Shown: positions 1 through 9,317, counted from the stretch's first letter. The stretch is DNA of 64,000 nt from JANLVJ01 sp031363945 (GCA_031363945.1 JANLVJ010000070.1:1-64000); one strand, 5' to 3'. The notes: generated from the letters alone by a model not told the origin. Made by a program: numbers and translations.

Positions 1-141
1 CCACTAGTTGCCTTTTATAGGGCTGAAGCACATCATCAGCATTATATTGCTGACCACCCCGAGAATCCATATGTTCAAAGTGTGTCAATTCCTGAATTTG
101 AATCATTCAAAAAAATCTATAAGGGTGCTTTAAAGCACTAA
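1..141 (+). CDS. msrA: Peptide methionine sulfoxide reductase MsrA, C-terminal part
   Basis: Only the last 46 codons lie in the window; the start is upstream of base 1. The frame ends with TAA at 139-141. The visible residues FYRAEAHHQHYIADHPENPY match the conserved MsrA C-terminal region (aromatic-x-AE-x-HHQ-Y followed by NP), which lines the substrate pocket. MsrA reduces methionine-S-sulfoxide in proteins and free methionine using thioredoxin. The catalytic GCFWC motif is outside the window and cannot be checked. It converges on the permease gene 20 bases downstream. Identification rests on a short stretch but the motif is characteristic. Confidence 0.72.
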   Translation, partial: PLVAFYRAEAHHQHYIADHPENPYVQSVSIPEFESFKKIYKGALKH

Positions 142-160
142 GAAGCCTGAATTTATTTAA

Positions 161-2554
161 TTATTCTATCCTTAAATTTTTTACCGGATTCGCACGGGCA
201 GCCTGCAAACCTTTACTGGTGATGGTTAAGAATGCAAAAATCAATGTGAGCAGACCCGACACGGCAAAATACCACCATGATATGGCGATGTGGAATTTAA
301 AATCGGCCAGCCACTGGCTCATCAGGTACCAGGCCAGGGGTATTGCCACGATAAAAGAAGCAAAAACCAGGGCTAAAAATTCGGTGCTGAAGAGCTGCAG
401 AATTTGACCAACAGAGGCACCCAGCACTTTTCTGATTCCGATCTCCTTTGTTTTTTGTGTAGCCATGAATGAAACCAGACCATACAGCCCAAGACAACCT
501 ATAAAAATCGAGATTGCTGCGAAGATTTTAAACAAGCCGGCCATACGCTGCTCCTGTTCATAATTGCTGGCGATGTCTTTATCAAGAAATGTGTATTCAT
601 AGAAATATTGCGGATAAACTTTTTTCCAGGTAGCGCCTAACCGATCAAGAGTTGATTTTAAATCATGACCTGATAGTTTTACACCCACATATTGGTATGC
701 CTTTAATTTAGCGCCAATCAGGATGGGTGAAATCTCACGCTTAAGGCTCGTATTATGGTAGTCTGCAATCACCCCTACTATTGGCTTGGCGGGTCTCATA
801 TCTATAGTGATCTGTCTGCCAATTGCGTCGGTACTATTTTTAAAGCCCATCTTGTGCGCCAGGGTTTCATTGATAACCAGCTGTGTAATGGTATCGCTTG
901 GTTTATACCCATGTCCGGCAATAAATTTCAGGTTGTAAGTCGAAAAGAATGAAGCATCAGCATATTTAAGATTGACAGGAAACTCAAACTTACGGCTCGA
1001 GCCATTCTGGCTAAAGCTTGTTTCATAGTCATACCCAGAAAGAATAGGGCTGATACTGAAGCTCACTGCTTTAACACCATTGATCTTAGCCAGTTCGATA
1101 CCTAACTGAGTGACTTTAGAAGCACCCACACTGTCGGGCGGAACAGGCAGCCCTACAATCGCCTCTTTTGTAAAACCAAGATCTGAATGGCTGAAATAAT
1201 CTACCTGGTTGATACCGATAAGGGTACATATAATTAAAACCTGGGCAATGAGAAATTGCATGCCTACCAGCCCTCTGCGTAAAAATACCTGGCTGCTCCC
1301 CGGGTTCTGATATTGGGCTTTTAGCGCATCTATAGGTTTAAAGCCTGATAAAATCAATGCTGGATAAATGCCTGAAAGTATCGTGGTCACCAGAATAATC
1401 AGCAAAAACAAGCCTGCTATCTGAAGATTTAGAAAGCCAAGCCCTTGGGGCAGTCCGAGCAGATTTCTAACCTGAGGAAATAATATTTCGCAGAAGATAA
1501 AAGCAAGGAAGCCCGAAAATGCTGTTACCATAAAGGCCTCAATCAGGTTATTGATAATTATCTGCTGACGCGTAGCGCCCAATACCTTACGCACACCGAT
1601 TTCCCGGGCCCTGTTTATAGCGGTGGCAGTTGACAGGTTGATATAATTTATACTGGCAATCAAAATCAGAAATATGCCCAGCAATGAAAGCGAAATCAAA
1701 ATTGAGTGGCTGATCGGATCAATAGATACTGTACTGAAATCACTGCTAAAATGCATCCCGGTCAGGGGCTGAAGAGTATATTCAGTAGGTGAATTTGACT
1801 TTGAGAGATGCTTACTAACATATTGTTTAAGGGAATTATTTATTGTGGCAGGATTAACGCCTGGTTCGAGAAGCATAAAACACATGGTGCTACTCCAAAC
1901 ACTTCCCCAGTTCGTATCTTTTGCCCTCTCAAGTGAGCTATAAGCCAAAACTACCTGTTGCTGAAAATCGGTATTAGGTAATGGGTCTGCGTAAATACCT
2001 TTTATAATATATATTTTGCCATTATTGATTTGAATGCTTTTACCCATTGCTGACTGCCAGTTGCCGAAGCATTTGATAGCATAAGCACTTGATAAAGCTG
2101 CACTACCTGGGTCATCCAGCTTTTGAGGCCCACCTGCCAGCCATTGCGTTTTGAAGATTTCATAAAATGAAGGTGCTACATAGGTAACTGCTGAGGCCTC
2201 TTTAAACATTTTATCAATGCGATGTCTGCTGACGCCAAGTACGTTAATCTGGGTCTGATAGGGCTGGTCAATAGTTGTTATCTTTTCAAGATGCGGTATC
2301 ACCATCTTAATAGACTTTTCAAATGGGAAGGGTACCCCACAAGTTCGAAACAGGTCAGCCCCTCTTCTGGTAGTTGATACCACCCTGAAAATACGCTCTG
2401 CCTTTAATTCTGACTTTTCGAAACTCTCATGATACTGAACAATGTTGAATAACATCATTGCCGAGGAAATCCCGATTGCAAGACCCAGTATATTTAAAAC
2501 TGCTGGTATCCGCTGTTTTAAGATCTGGCGTAAGGTATACTTGATATTATTCAT
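161..2554 (-). CDS. FtsX-type ABC transporter permease (MacB family)
   Basis: The 797-residue protein has the Bacteroidota duplicated MacB/FtsX layout. A first membrane helix lies near residues 17-40 and is followed by a large periplasmic MacB_PCD-type domain (about 45-280). The first FtsX core (about 284-400) contains the coupling motif REIGVRKVLGA at about 317. A second half begins with another helix near 430 and ends with a second FtsX core carrying KEIGIRKVLGA. Such permeases do not carry substrate through the membrane like importers but drive periplasmic extrusion or lipoprotein/antimicrobial export together with an adaptor. It is the last gene of an operon with the ATPase and adaptor upstream, but a 180-base gap with a perfect inverted repeat separates it from the ATPase. 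The substrate is unknown. Confidence 0.9.
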   Translation of the reverse strand: MNNIKYTLRQILKQRIPAVLNILGLAIGISSAMMLFNIVQYHESFEKSELKAERIFRVVSTTRRGADLFRTCGVPFPFEKSIKMVIPHLEKITTIDQPYQTQINVLGVSRHRIDKMFKEASAVTYVAPSFYEIFKTQWLAGGPQKLDDPGSAALSSAYAIKCFGNWQSAMGKSIQINNGKIYIIKGIYADPLPNTDFQQQVVLAYSSLERAKDTNWGSVWSSTMCFMLLEPGVNPATINNSLKQYVSKHLSKSNSPTEYTLQPLTGMHFSSDFSTVSIDPISHSILISLSLLGIFLILIASINYINLSTATAINRAREIGVRKVLGATRQQIIINNLIEAFMVTAFSGFLAFIFCEILFPQVRNLLGLPQGLGFLNLQIAGLFLLIILVTTILSGIYPALILSGFKPIDALKAQYQNPGSSQVFLRRGLVGMQFLIAQVLIICTLIGINQVDYFSHSDLGFTKEAIVGLPVPPDSVGASKVTQLGIELAKINGVKAVSFSISPILSGYDYETSFSQNGSSRKFEFPVNLKYADASFFSTYNLKFIAGHGYKPSDTITQLVINETLAHKMGFKNSTDAIGRQITIDMRPAKPIVGVIADYHNTSLKREISPILIGAKLKAYQYVGVKLSGHDLKSTLDRLGATWKKVYPQYFYEYTFLDKDIASNYEQEQRMAGLFKIFAAISIFIGCLGLYGLVSFMATQKTKEIGIRKVLGASVGQILQLFSTEFLALVFASFIVAIPLAWYLMSQWLADFKFHIAISWWYFAVSGLLTLIFAFLTITSKGLQAARANPVKNLRIE

Positions 2555-2582
2555 CTTGATGAAGTCTAAATTTCAGACGAGG

Positions 2583-2624
2583 AAATACCCAGCTCAAAAA
2601 AGATTTTTTTTGAGCTGGGTATTT
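2583..2624 (-). terminator. Perfect 19-bp inverted repeat between ABC ATPase and permease
   Basis: Bases 2583-2601 (starting AAATACCCAGCTC, ending in six A) pair without mismatch with 2606-2624, leaving a four-base loop. The stem has a run of A:T pairs next to the loop and no long T run after it, so it may act as a partial terminator, an attenuator or an mRNA-stabilising hairpin between the ATPase and permease cistrons. A second, weaker hairpin (AGCATT/AATGCT, 2703-2720) lies just after the ATPase stop. The structure is seen directly; its role is inferred. Confidence 0.6.
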
Positions 2625-2734
2625 AGGTTCAGTGGATATTTATGCGCTTAAAGTACTTTAACACGAGAAGGAATCCAGCCCTGAAAGAATATAAAATCAT
2701 TTAGCATTTTTTTGAATGCTGTTGCTAGATGGTC

Positions 2735-3415
2735 CTATAAAACCGTAATATTCTCAAGTACAACCTGCCCGTCAAGCATTCTGATTATGCGGTGGCTGTA
2801 TCTTGCATCATGTTCTGAATGGGTGACCATGATAACTGTTGTACCTTCATCGTTTAACTCAGTCAGCAACTGCATCACCTCATTGCCATTGCTGGAATCA
2901 AGATTACCCGTAGGCTCATCGGCCAGTATCAGTCTGGGCTTGTTGACAACCGCACGGGCAACAGCGACACGTTGTTGCTGCCCGCCTGAAAGCTGCTGTG
3001 GAAAGTGGTTTCGTCTATGCATGATCTGCATTTTATCAAGCACAGTTTCAACTCTAAGCTTACGATCAGCTTTACCTACCCCTAGGTAGATTAGTGGCAG
3101 TTCAACATTTTCAAATACCGTCAGCTCATCAATCAGGTTAAAGCTTTGAAAGACAAATCCAATATTATGTTTACGCAGATCAGCTCGCTTACGCTCATTG
3201 TAGTGGGCTACTTCTTGCCCATTAAATTTGAAACTTCCACTATCAGGATCATCAAGCAAGCCCAGAATATTCAGTAAGGTAGATTTACCACAGCCTGAAG
3301 GGCCCATTATAGAGACAAATTCTCCACTACCGACTTCAATTGATATTTTATTCAGGGCTACCGTTTCGACTTCTTCAGTACGGTAAATTTTTTCGAGATC
3401 AGTTATTTTAATCAT
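2735..3415 (-). CDS. ABC transporter ATP-binding protein (MacB/LolD type)
   Basis: The 226-residue protein is a single nucleotide-binding domain of the LolD/MacB class. All motifs are present: Walker A GPSGCGKST at 38-46, Q-loop glutamine at 90 (VFQSFNL), signature LSGGQQQR at 142-149, Walker B LILADEP at 162-168 and the H-loop histidine in MVTHSE at about 199. It powers the FtsX-type permease encoded downstream on the same strand and lies 60 bases after the periplasmic adaptor gene, giving the usual adaptor-ATPase-permease order. The ATG start gives the expected family length. Function as an export ATPase is secure; the cargo is not known. Confidence 0.93.
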   Translation of the reverse strand: MIKITDLEKIYRTEEVETVALNKISIEVGSGEFVSIMGPSGCGKSTLLNILGLLDDPDSGSFKFNGQEVAHYNERKRADLRKHNIGFVFQSFNLIDELTVFENVELPLIYLGVGKADRKLRVETVLDKMQIMHRRNHFPQQLSGGQQQRVAVARAVVNKPRLILADEPTGNLDSSNGNEVMQLLTELNDEGTTVIMVTHSEHDARYSHRIIRMLDGQVVLENITVL

Positions 3416-3475
3416 GATTTTCAGGTTGTTTCTTTTGTTGTTTCAGTTAAGTTTTAAAAATTAAGCGAGTACCTG

Positions 3476-4729
3476 TTACTTTTTTATGACCAGTTCCTGG
3501 TTATCACCAAAGTTTTCATAGCTCGAAGTAATTACCTTATCACCAGTTTGAAGACCATCGGTGACCTCATAGTAATCAGGGTTCTGACGGCCAAGTTTGA
3601 TATTGACCTTATAGGCTTTATCACCTGAGGCACTTACCTTAAAAATCCAGTTGCCCCCTGTCTGCTGGTAAAAACCACCTTTAGGCAAGAGTACTGCCTG
3701 AGTCTTATCACCCAGTGCCAGTCTGATCTGCAGGTTCTGACCACGTCTGATACCCGTAGGTTTTCTACCGGTAAATGCAAGGTCTATCTGAAACTTACCA
3801 CTGCTGACCTGTGAAAAGATCTTTGTCACTTGTAATTTATAGGTACTGTCGTTAAAATCAAATTCACCTGTAAGACCAGGAAAAACCCTTGAGATATAAA
3901 ATTCATCAATATCTGCCCGAACCTTAAAACCACTCAGTACATCGATCTGTCCAATTCTTGTACCCTCCCTGATACTTTGACCAAGATCAGCATTGAGTGA
4001 TGTTAGCTGTCCGTCAACAGGAGCACGAACGATAAGATCCTGTTCTTTTTCGCGCATTAATTGTAGGGCATGTGCAGAACGCATCGCTGAGAGATTCATT
4101 TCAGTGAGTTGAAGCGAGTTCATCAGGGTATCTGAATGTACTGTTCTGCCTGCCAGATTCTTGCGCTTAAGCTGAAAGTTATAATTGACCTGTATACGGG
4201 CAAACTCGCTGTCGGCAATAACTTTCTGATCATGTAGTTTTTTACCTGCAAAATAATCCCGCCGGGCATTGGCAAGAGCCGCATCAACCTCAGCCATGGT
4301 ATTTTGATTAACAATACTATTCTGCTGTGCCTGGTTACGGGTTTGCTGCATATCGGTAATCAGGCGCCGAACTTCGGTCTCCTGGGTAGAAAGTTGTAAT
4401 TCGACATCTGTATTTGAGAGCCTGATCACAGGCTCACCTTTCTTCACTTTGGCCCCGTCTTCAACCAGTTTTTCCTCTACTCTGCCTCCTACAATTACAT
4501 CCAGGTATATAGTAGTAATCGGAAGCACATTGCCATTAATTGGAATAAATTCCTGAAAATTCCCCTTTGTCACAACCGATACGGTGAGCGTCTGTGAACT
4601 GGCATTGACTTTCGACTTACCCGTCATAGAGAAATAAGTCAGAAGAATCAGACCCAGAGTAAATATTACCGCAGCGACAATTAAAATTCGTTTGCGATTC
4701 CAAACTTTTTTTTCACGTACTCTATCCAC
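3476..4729 (-). CDS. HlyD/MacA-type periplasmic adaptor
   Basis: The 417-residue protein starts with a positively charged cytoplasmic stretch and one membrane helix at about 14-35. A biotinyl-lipoyl-like half follows (about 70-105, with VEDGAKVKKGEPV), then a long Gln/Asn/Arg-rich coiled-coil hairpin (about 108-215) and the second lipoyl half (about 230-260, IVRAPVDGQLTSL). The remainder is the beta-barrel and membrane-proximal region. The adaptor would bridge the inner-membrane ABC permease to an outer-membrane channel; no TolC gene is adjacent. It is the first gene of the operon and divergent from the sigma-54 regulator, which suggests control by that regulator. Confidence 0.9.
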   Translation of the reverse strand: MDRVREKKVWNRKRILIVAAVIFTLGLILLTYFSMTGKSKVNASSQTLTVSVVTKGNFQEFIPINGNVLPITTIYLDVIVGGRVEEKLVEDGAKVKKGEPVIRLSNTDVELQLSTQETEVRRLITDMQQTRNQAQQNSIVNQNTMAEVDAALANARRDYFAGKKLHDQKVIADSEFARIQVNYNFQLKRKNLAGRTVHSDTLMNSLQLTEMNLSAMRSAHALQLMREKEQDLIVRAPVDGQLTSLNADLGQSIREGTRIGQIDVLSGFKVRADIDEFYISRVFPGLTGEFDFNDSTYKLQVTKIFSQVSSGKFQIDLAFTGRKPTGIRRGQNLQIRLALGDKTQAVLLPKGGFYQQTGGNWIFKVSASGDKAYKVNIKLGRQNPDYYEVTDGLQTGDKVITSSYENFGDNQELVIKK

Positions 4730-5072
4730 GGTTTTATTCGGTTTATGATGATACAGGCAACATTAAAATAGTGCCAGACATAAAAAAGCCTTTTTTACGG
4801 GTTTCAAGTAGGTTAAGCTTATAATCCTGGCAATTGACTGTACGATTCTGATACAGCATATGGGCGTTTGTGAACAAGCATCTAAAATCAGTTCTTGTAA
4901 TTATATTTAGACAGTCCTGGCCAAAGACCTGTGGCAGATAACTATAAATTGCATAGCGGGTAATTAGAAAAAAAATAAATGCTTTTAAACAGGGTACAGA
5001 TTCTAAGATATTTTAATTTTCTTTATAGGTAAGTAGCCCCTCAATCAAGCAAGAGATGTTAAAAAATCGTTC
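4730..5072. other. Divergent intergenic region between export operon and its putative regulator
   Basis: This 343-base stretch separates the adaptor start (-) from the sigma-54 activator start (+). I searched both strands by eye for the sigma-54 -24/-12 pattern (GG, ten bases, GC) and found only imperfect matches with wrong spacing, such as TGGCAC facing the adaptor with a TTGC about five bases too far away. No TAnnTTTG element, ORF or terminator hairpin is evident. The control sites are presumably here but I cannot assign them. Confidence 0.4.
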
Positions 5073-6446
5073 ATGAAATTAAAAGATGCCAGCTTACTGA
5101 TAGTAGATGATGATGAGGCTGTACTCATTGCTGTTAAAATGCTATTAAAAGGCGAAGTAGCCTGTCTGGTAACAGAGAAGAATCCGGAAAATTTGCTGAA
5201 TCAGCTGGCGAAGACAAAATTTGATCTGGTTATACTTGACATGAATTATAAAAGTGCCCTCAACACTGGTAATGAGGGTTTTTTCTGGCTCAATAAAATC
5301 AAGAATCATTCACCAGAGATGTTGGTGATTATGATCACAGCCTATGCTGAAATTGACCTTGCAATCAGGAGCATGAAAGAAGGAGCGGCTGATTTCATTG
5401 TCAAACCCTGGCGCAATGAGCAGGTAAAAGATACTATCAGACAGGCACTGTCAGGTAAATTAACGGATAATAAAATTAAATTTTCTCTGTCTTTACCTGC
5501 TTCCCAAATTAAGGCAGGCCATGACTACAGCGGTATGATCGGCTCATCAGAATTGATGGAAGAAGTCAAAATCAAGATAGATAAAATTGCTGCTACTGAT
5601 GCCAATGTACTTATACTGGGTGAAAATGGAACCGGAAAAGATTTAGTTGCCCGCCTTATTCACGAGAAGTCAAATCGCAGCTCAAAACCTTTTGTCGCTG
5701 TTGACCTTGGCTCACTTACAGAGACATTGTTTGAAAGTGAGCTTTTCGGCCATAAAAAAGGGGCATTTACAGATGCCCGTGAAGATCGAACCGGACGAAT
5801 GGAAGCGGCTGAGGGTGGTACCCTTTTTCTTGATGAGATAGGAAATATTTCGATGTACCAGCAGGCCAAACTACTCTCCGTTTTACAGAATAAGCAGGTT
5901 ATCAGGCTCGGCACAAACCAGGTTATTCCACTCGACTTCAGGCTTGTTTCGGCCACCAATATTCCTATTTATGAACTGGCAGCAGAATCAAAATTCAGGA
6001 AAGATCTGATTTACCGTATCAATACTGTTGAAATTAAACTTCCCCCACTTCGCAAAAGAGGCAAAGATATTTTGCTATTGGCAGATTTTTACTTGCAGAA
6101 GTATGCCCTTAAGCATAAACGGCCAGCTACAGGCTTTGATAGCGATGCTATGAAAACGCTGATGATGTATTCATGGCCTGGTAATGTGCGTGAATTGCAA
6201 CATACCGTTGAAAGAGCAATAATCATGAGTGACTGTGAAATACTGGGTGTATCAGACCTCGACTTTACCAGTATAGAGCAAATAATACCGGAAAGTAGTA
6301 CCGATACCCTACAATTAAAAGAGATCGAAAAAGAGACAATTGCCAGGGTTGTTGACAAGCATAAAGGCAATATTACGCAGGCAGCAAAAGAGTTGGGAAT
6401 AACACGAACAGCACTTTACAGGCGGCTGAACAAATATGATATTTAA
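5073..6446 (+). CDS. Sigma-54-dependent response regulator (NtrC family)
   Basis: The 457-residue protein has three domains. The receiver (about 5-120) has acidic residues D12/D13, phospho-acceptor D56 (VILDMN), T89 and K111 (VKPW). The AAA+ ATPase (about 152-390) has Walker A GENGTGKD at 183-190, Walker B LFLDEIGN near 251 and a sensor region with RKDLIYR. The Fis-type helix-turn-helix ends the protein (NITQAAKELGITRTALYRRL). The sigma-54 contact loop reads GAFTDA (230-235) instead of the classical GAFTGA. It overlaps the histidine kinase gene by 11 bases, so the two are translationally linked. Position beside the MacAB-like operon suggests that operon as target; this is inference. Confidence 0.93.
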   Translation: MKLKDASLLIVDDDEAVLIAVKMLLKGEVACLVTEKNPENLLNQLAKTKFDLVILDMNYKSALNTGNEGFFWLNKIKNHSPEMLVIMITAYAEIDLAIRSMKEGAADFIVKPWRNEQVKDTIRQALSGKLTDNKIKFSLSLPASQIKAGHDYSGMIGSSELMEEVKIKIDKIAATDANVLILGENGTGKDLVARLIHEKSNRSSKPFVAVDLGSLTETLFESELFGHKKGAFTDAREDRTGRMEAAEGGTLFLDEIGNISMYQQAKLLSVLQNKQVIRLGTNQVIPLDFRLVSATNIPIYELAAESKFRKDLIYRINTVEIKLPPLRKRGKDILLLADFYLQKYALKHKRPATGFDSDAMKTLMMYSWPGNVRELQHTVERAIIMSDCEILGVSDLDFTSIEQIIPESSTDTLQLKEIEKETIARVVDKHKGNITQAAKELGITRTALYRRLNKYDI

Positions 6447-7782
6447 GACATTTCAGACATTCACGGCAGTTATTACTTTGCGGGTGATCTTAATGGCTTC
6501 ATCACTTTTACTTTGCTTCATCCTGCTTTTTCAATTTTCATTACCGATTTACGCCGTATTCGTTTTTCTGGTATTTATAATTCAGACTGTTGAACTCATC
6601 AGGTATTTCAGCAGGCTTGAAGTTGAAATGAAACAGTTTACAGCTGCCGTTCATTACCGTGATTTTACCCAGAGTTATAGCATAAAGCGTAGTCCTGTAT
6701 TGCTGAAAGAACTAAGAATAGCCTTTAATGAGGTTAACATGACCTTTCAGCAACTAAATGCTGAAAAAGAGATTCAATATCAGCATCTGAAGATGATTCT
6801 TGAAATGATTGATACAGGAATTCTTTCTTATGATCAGGATGGTGAAATACAGTGGATGAACGAATCATTTCGCAAGCTACTTGCCTTACCTGCGCTTAAA
6901 CACCTCAGTGGTCTTTTTACCAGAAACCCAGACCTTAAGACTTTGCTCGATGAAAGTACTACGGGAAATAAAAGGCTTATTAAATTACAAACAGGTGGTT
7001 CTGTATTAACAGTATTAACCTCTGTCGCCAAATTTAAAATCAATGGTAAAATAAATTACCTGCTTGCTGTTAAAAATATTAATGAAGCCGTTGAAGAAAC
7101 AGAGACGCTGGCATGGCAAAAGCTTTTAAGGGTGCTTACTCATGAGATTATGAATTCTGTGGCACCCATAACTTCCCTGGCTGAAACACTCAAACAGCGA
7201 ATAGACACACTTGATGTTCTGCCCAGTACCGAAGTGCTGGCTGATATGAGCCTGAGTATTGAAGTAATCAGAAGCCGTAGCCAAGGGCTGATGAAATTCG
7301 CCGATACCTACAGAAGTATCAGTAGAATCACCCAGCCTTCACTATCGGTTGTTCTGATTGCCGATTTATTCAAACAGATTGAGCGTCTGATGAATTTTGA
7401 TTTTGAGCAGCAACAGGTTCAGTTTAATTTTTCGTTGCGTGAATCTAACCTGACCCTTACCATAGATGTATCACTCATCGAGCAGGTCATCTTAAACCTG
7501 ATTATAAATGCGATTGATGCGACCCGCCACTTGCATGAAAAAAAGATTAGAATACAAGGCTATTTAACGGAACAGGGAAAAGTGGTTATCGAAATTGCTG
7601 ATAACGGGACAGGAATACCGGTTGAAATACTGGATACCATTTTTGTACCATTTTTTACTACCAAGAAAGATGGATCGGGCATTGGGCTTAGTCTGAGTAA
7701 ACAGATTATGCAGCTACATAAGGGAACTATATTGGTTGAATCAGAAACAAGTAAGGGTAGTATCTTCAAACTGGTTTTCTGA
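6436..7782 (+). CDS. Sensor histidine kinase (NtrB-like, PAS-containing)
   Basis: The 448-residue kinase has two closely spaced membrane helices (about 11-31 and 36-54) with almost no periplasmic loop. A linker and a PAS-like domain follow (about 112-215). The H-box reads VLTHEIMNSVAPI with phospho-acceptor H236, the N-box LILNLIINAIDA, the G1 box ADNGTGIP and the F/G2 region FVPFFTTKKDGSGIGLSLS. The small sensory loop suggests detection of a membrane or cytoplasmic cue rather than a soluble periplasmic ligand. Its ATG lies inside the last codons of the response regulator gene, so it is the cognate partner of that protein. Confidence 0.92.
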   Translation: MIFKTFQTFTAVITLRVILMASSLLLCFILLFQFSLPIYAVFVFLVFIIQTVELIRYFSRLEVEMKQFTAAVHYRDFTQSYSIKRSPVLLKELRIAFNEVNMTFQQLNAEKEIQYQHLKMILEMIDTGILSYDQDGEIQWMNESFRKLLALPALKHLSGLFTRNPDLKTLLDESTTGNKRLIKLQTGGSVLTVLTSVAKFKINGKINYLLAVKNINEAVEETETLAWQKLLRVLTHEIMNSVAPITSLAETLKQRIDTLDVLPSTEVLADMSLSIEVIRSRSQGLMKFADTYRSISRITQPSLSVVLIADLFKQIERLMNFDFEQQQVQFNFSLRESNLTLTIDVSLIEQVILNLIINAIDATRHLHEKKIRIQGYLTEQGKVVIEIADNGTGIPVEILDTIFVPFFTTKKDGSGIGLSLSKQIMQLHKGTILVESETSKGSIFKLVF

Positions 7783-7828
7783 TTAGTGCGGGTAAATTAA
7801 TATACTTCCGATTTTCTGATCTTTGCAT

Positions 7829-8443
7829 ATGAGAATTTTTAAAACCCCAGGCCTGATAATGGCTCTATTTACAAGCGTCAGGTTTAGGTTTAAACAAACA
7901 GAAAAAATCATCTACCTGAGTTTTGACGATGGGCCAGTACCCCTTGCGACTCCGTTTGTACTTGCTGAACTAGAAAAATACAATGCCAGGGCAACGTTTT
8001 TCTGCGTCGGAGAAAATGCCGAACGCAATCCTGGTTTGTTGAAAGCCATAGTTCTGGGCGGGCATCAGCTTGCTAACCACACCTATAATCACCTGAATGG
8101 TTGGAAAACTTCATCAGTCGAATATCTGGCCAATATTGAAAAGTGCAGCGTGTTTATTCCCTCAAACCTATTCAGACCTCCATATGGCAAACTTAAATTA
8201 AGCCAGTATAAATTAATATGTAAGAAATACAAGATTGTCTTGTGGGATAATGTTAGTTATGATTTTGACCCTTCTTTGAGTTATGACAGATGCCTTCTCC
8301 AACTGAAAAAGAATGTTAAACCCGGTTCAATTGTTGTTTTTCATGATAGCCTGAAATCACTTGCCACCTTAAAAAAAGTTCTTCCTGATATATTGGCATA
8401 TTGGCAAACGGCAGGATACAGCTTTAATATTATTACTGGATAA
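7829..8443 (+). CDS. Polysaccharide deacetylase family protein (NodB domain)
   Basis: The 204-residue protein carries all CE4 deacetylase motifs: YLSFDDGP (motif 1, catalytic base and metal Asp), ANHTYNH (motif 2, metal histidines), FRPPYGK (motif 3), LWDNVSYDFDP (motif 4) and GSIVVFHDS (motif 5). It should remove N- or O-acetyl groups from a cell-wall or exopolysaccharide. There is no obvious signal peptide. I chose the ATG at 7829 over the upstream TTG at 7823; a TTTG preceded by GATC sits immediately upstream and resembles a -7 element, which would give a very short leader. It follows the kinase gene and precedes an NmrA-like reductase by 7 bases. Confidence 0.9.
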   Translation: MRIFKTPGLIMALFTSVRFRFKQTEKIIYLSFDDGPVPLATPFVLAELEKYNARATFFCVGENAERNPGLLKAIVLGGHQLANHTYNHLNGWKTSSVEYLANIEKCSVFIPSNLFRPPYGKLKLSQYKLICKKYKIVLWDNVSYDFDPSLSYDRCLLQLKKNVKPGSIVVFHDSLKSLATLKKVLPDILAYWQTAGYSFNIITG

Positions 8444-8450
8444 TCTTCTT

Positions 8451-9317
8451 ATGAGCAGAATTGTTATTACTGGCGCAAGTGGTAATACCGGCACCAAAAC
8501 GTTATACCATCTTATTAATGGTAATAAAGGTTTACAAGACATACAAATTCTGGCAAGTGTAAGTCAAGCTGGCGAATTAGTTGCCCCCGAATTTGAAGGA
8601 AAGGTGGCTCCAATTAATTTTCGTTTTGGTCAGGAAAAAAATATTTTTCAGGAACAGGATCGTGTTTTTTTACTTCGCCCTCCGGCCCTTACAGATCTTA
8701 AGAAATATTTTATTCCTTTTGTTCGACAAGCAGTTGAAAGTAAAGTTGAACATATCGTTTTTATTTCAGTACAGGGGGTAGAAAAGAGCAGTTTTATACC
8801 CCATTTCGGTATTGAAAAGCTAATCAGAGAAAGTGGTATTTCTTATACTTTTTTACGCAATGCCTATTTTATGCAAAACCTTACAACCACTTTATATGGC
8901 GATATCATGAATATGAAAGAGATTTATATTCCAGCAGGACCCGCAAAATTTAATTGGGTTGATGTAGATGATATAGGTGCGGTTGCGGCAAAGATTCTTC
9001 TAAACCCTTCAGCGCATAAAAATAAAGCTTACGACTTGACGGGAACTGGTAATTATAATTTCTACTTCATTGCAAATCTTTTAACGATAGCACTAAACAA
9101 AAAGATAACGTATACCTCACCCTCTCTTTTTACCTTTTATCTTCATAAAAAGAAGCAAGGTCTGAAACCTTCTTATATAATCATCCTGATGATTCTTCAC
9201 TATTTACCGCGATTCATGGCAGAGCCTGCTATTACAGATTGTATTGAAGAAATCATTGGCAGAAAGCCCAGAACGATTGAAACCTTTATCGCTGAGAATT
9301 TTAGGGCAATTAAATGA
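8451..9317 (+). CDS. NmrA-like NAD(P)-binding reductase (atypical SDR)
   Basis: The 288-residue protein opens with the dinucleotide-binding motif VITGASGNTGTKTL at residues 4-17. It continues as an atypical short-chain dehydrogenase of the NmrA/azoreductase-like group: FLLRPPALTDLKKYFIPF, then VEHIVFISVQGVEK and TFLRNAYFMQNL, the substrate-site region of the family. These proteins bind NAD(P)H and act either as quinone or ether reductases or as redox sensors, so the substrate cannot be deduced. It starts 7 bases after the deacetylase stop and is probably co-transcribed with it. Confidence 0.82.
   Translation: MSRIVITGASGNTGTKTLYHLINGNKGLQDIQILASVSQAGELVAPEFEGKVAPINFRFGQEKNIFQEQDRVFLLRPPALTDLKKYFIPFVRQAVESKVEHIVFISVQGVEKSSFIPHFGIEKLIRESGISYTFLRNAYFMQNLTTTLYGDIMNMKEIYIPAGPAKFNWVDVDDIGAVAAKILLNPSAHKNKAYDLTGTGNYNFYFIANLLTIALNKKITYTSPSLFTFYLHKKKQGLKPSYIIILMILHYLPRFMAEPAITDCIEEIIGRKPRTIETFIAENFRAIK

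Noticed and set aside
2712..3089. 125-residue frame on the plus strand
   Set aside because: It is antisense to the ABC ATPase gene, whose motifs are all intact, and has no recognisable features.
4765..4790. TGGCAC with a downstream TTGC resembling a sigma-54 promoter for the adaptor gene
   Set aside because: The spacing between GG and GC is about 15 bases instead of 10, so it does not fit the -24/-12 rule.
4783..4798. AAAAAAGCC followed by TTTTTT as a terminator
   Set aside because: It is a run of A and T with hardly any GC stem, inside a divergent region where no transcript needs to end.
8581..8781. 66-residue frame within the NmrA-like gene
   Set aside because: It is an alternative-frame shadow of a gene with a clear cofactor motif.
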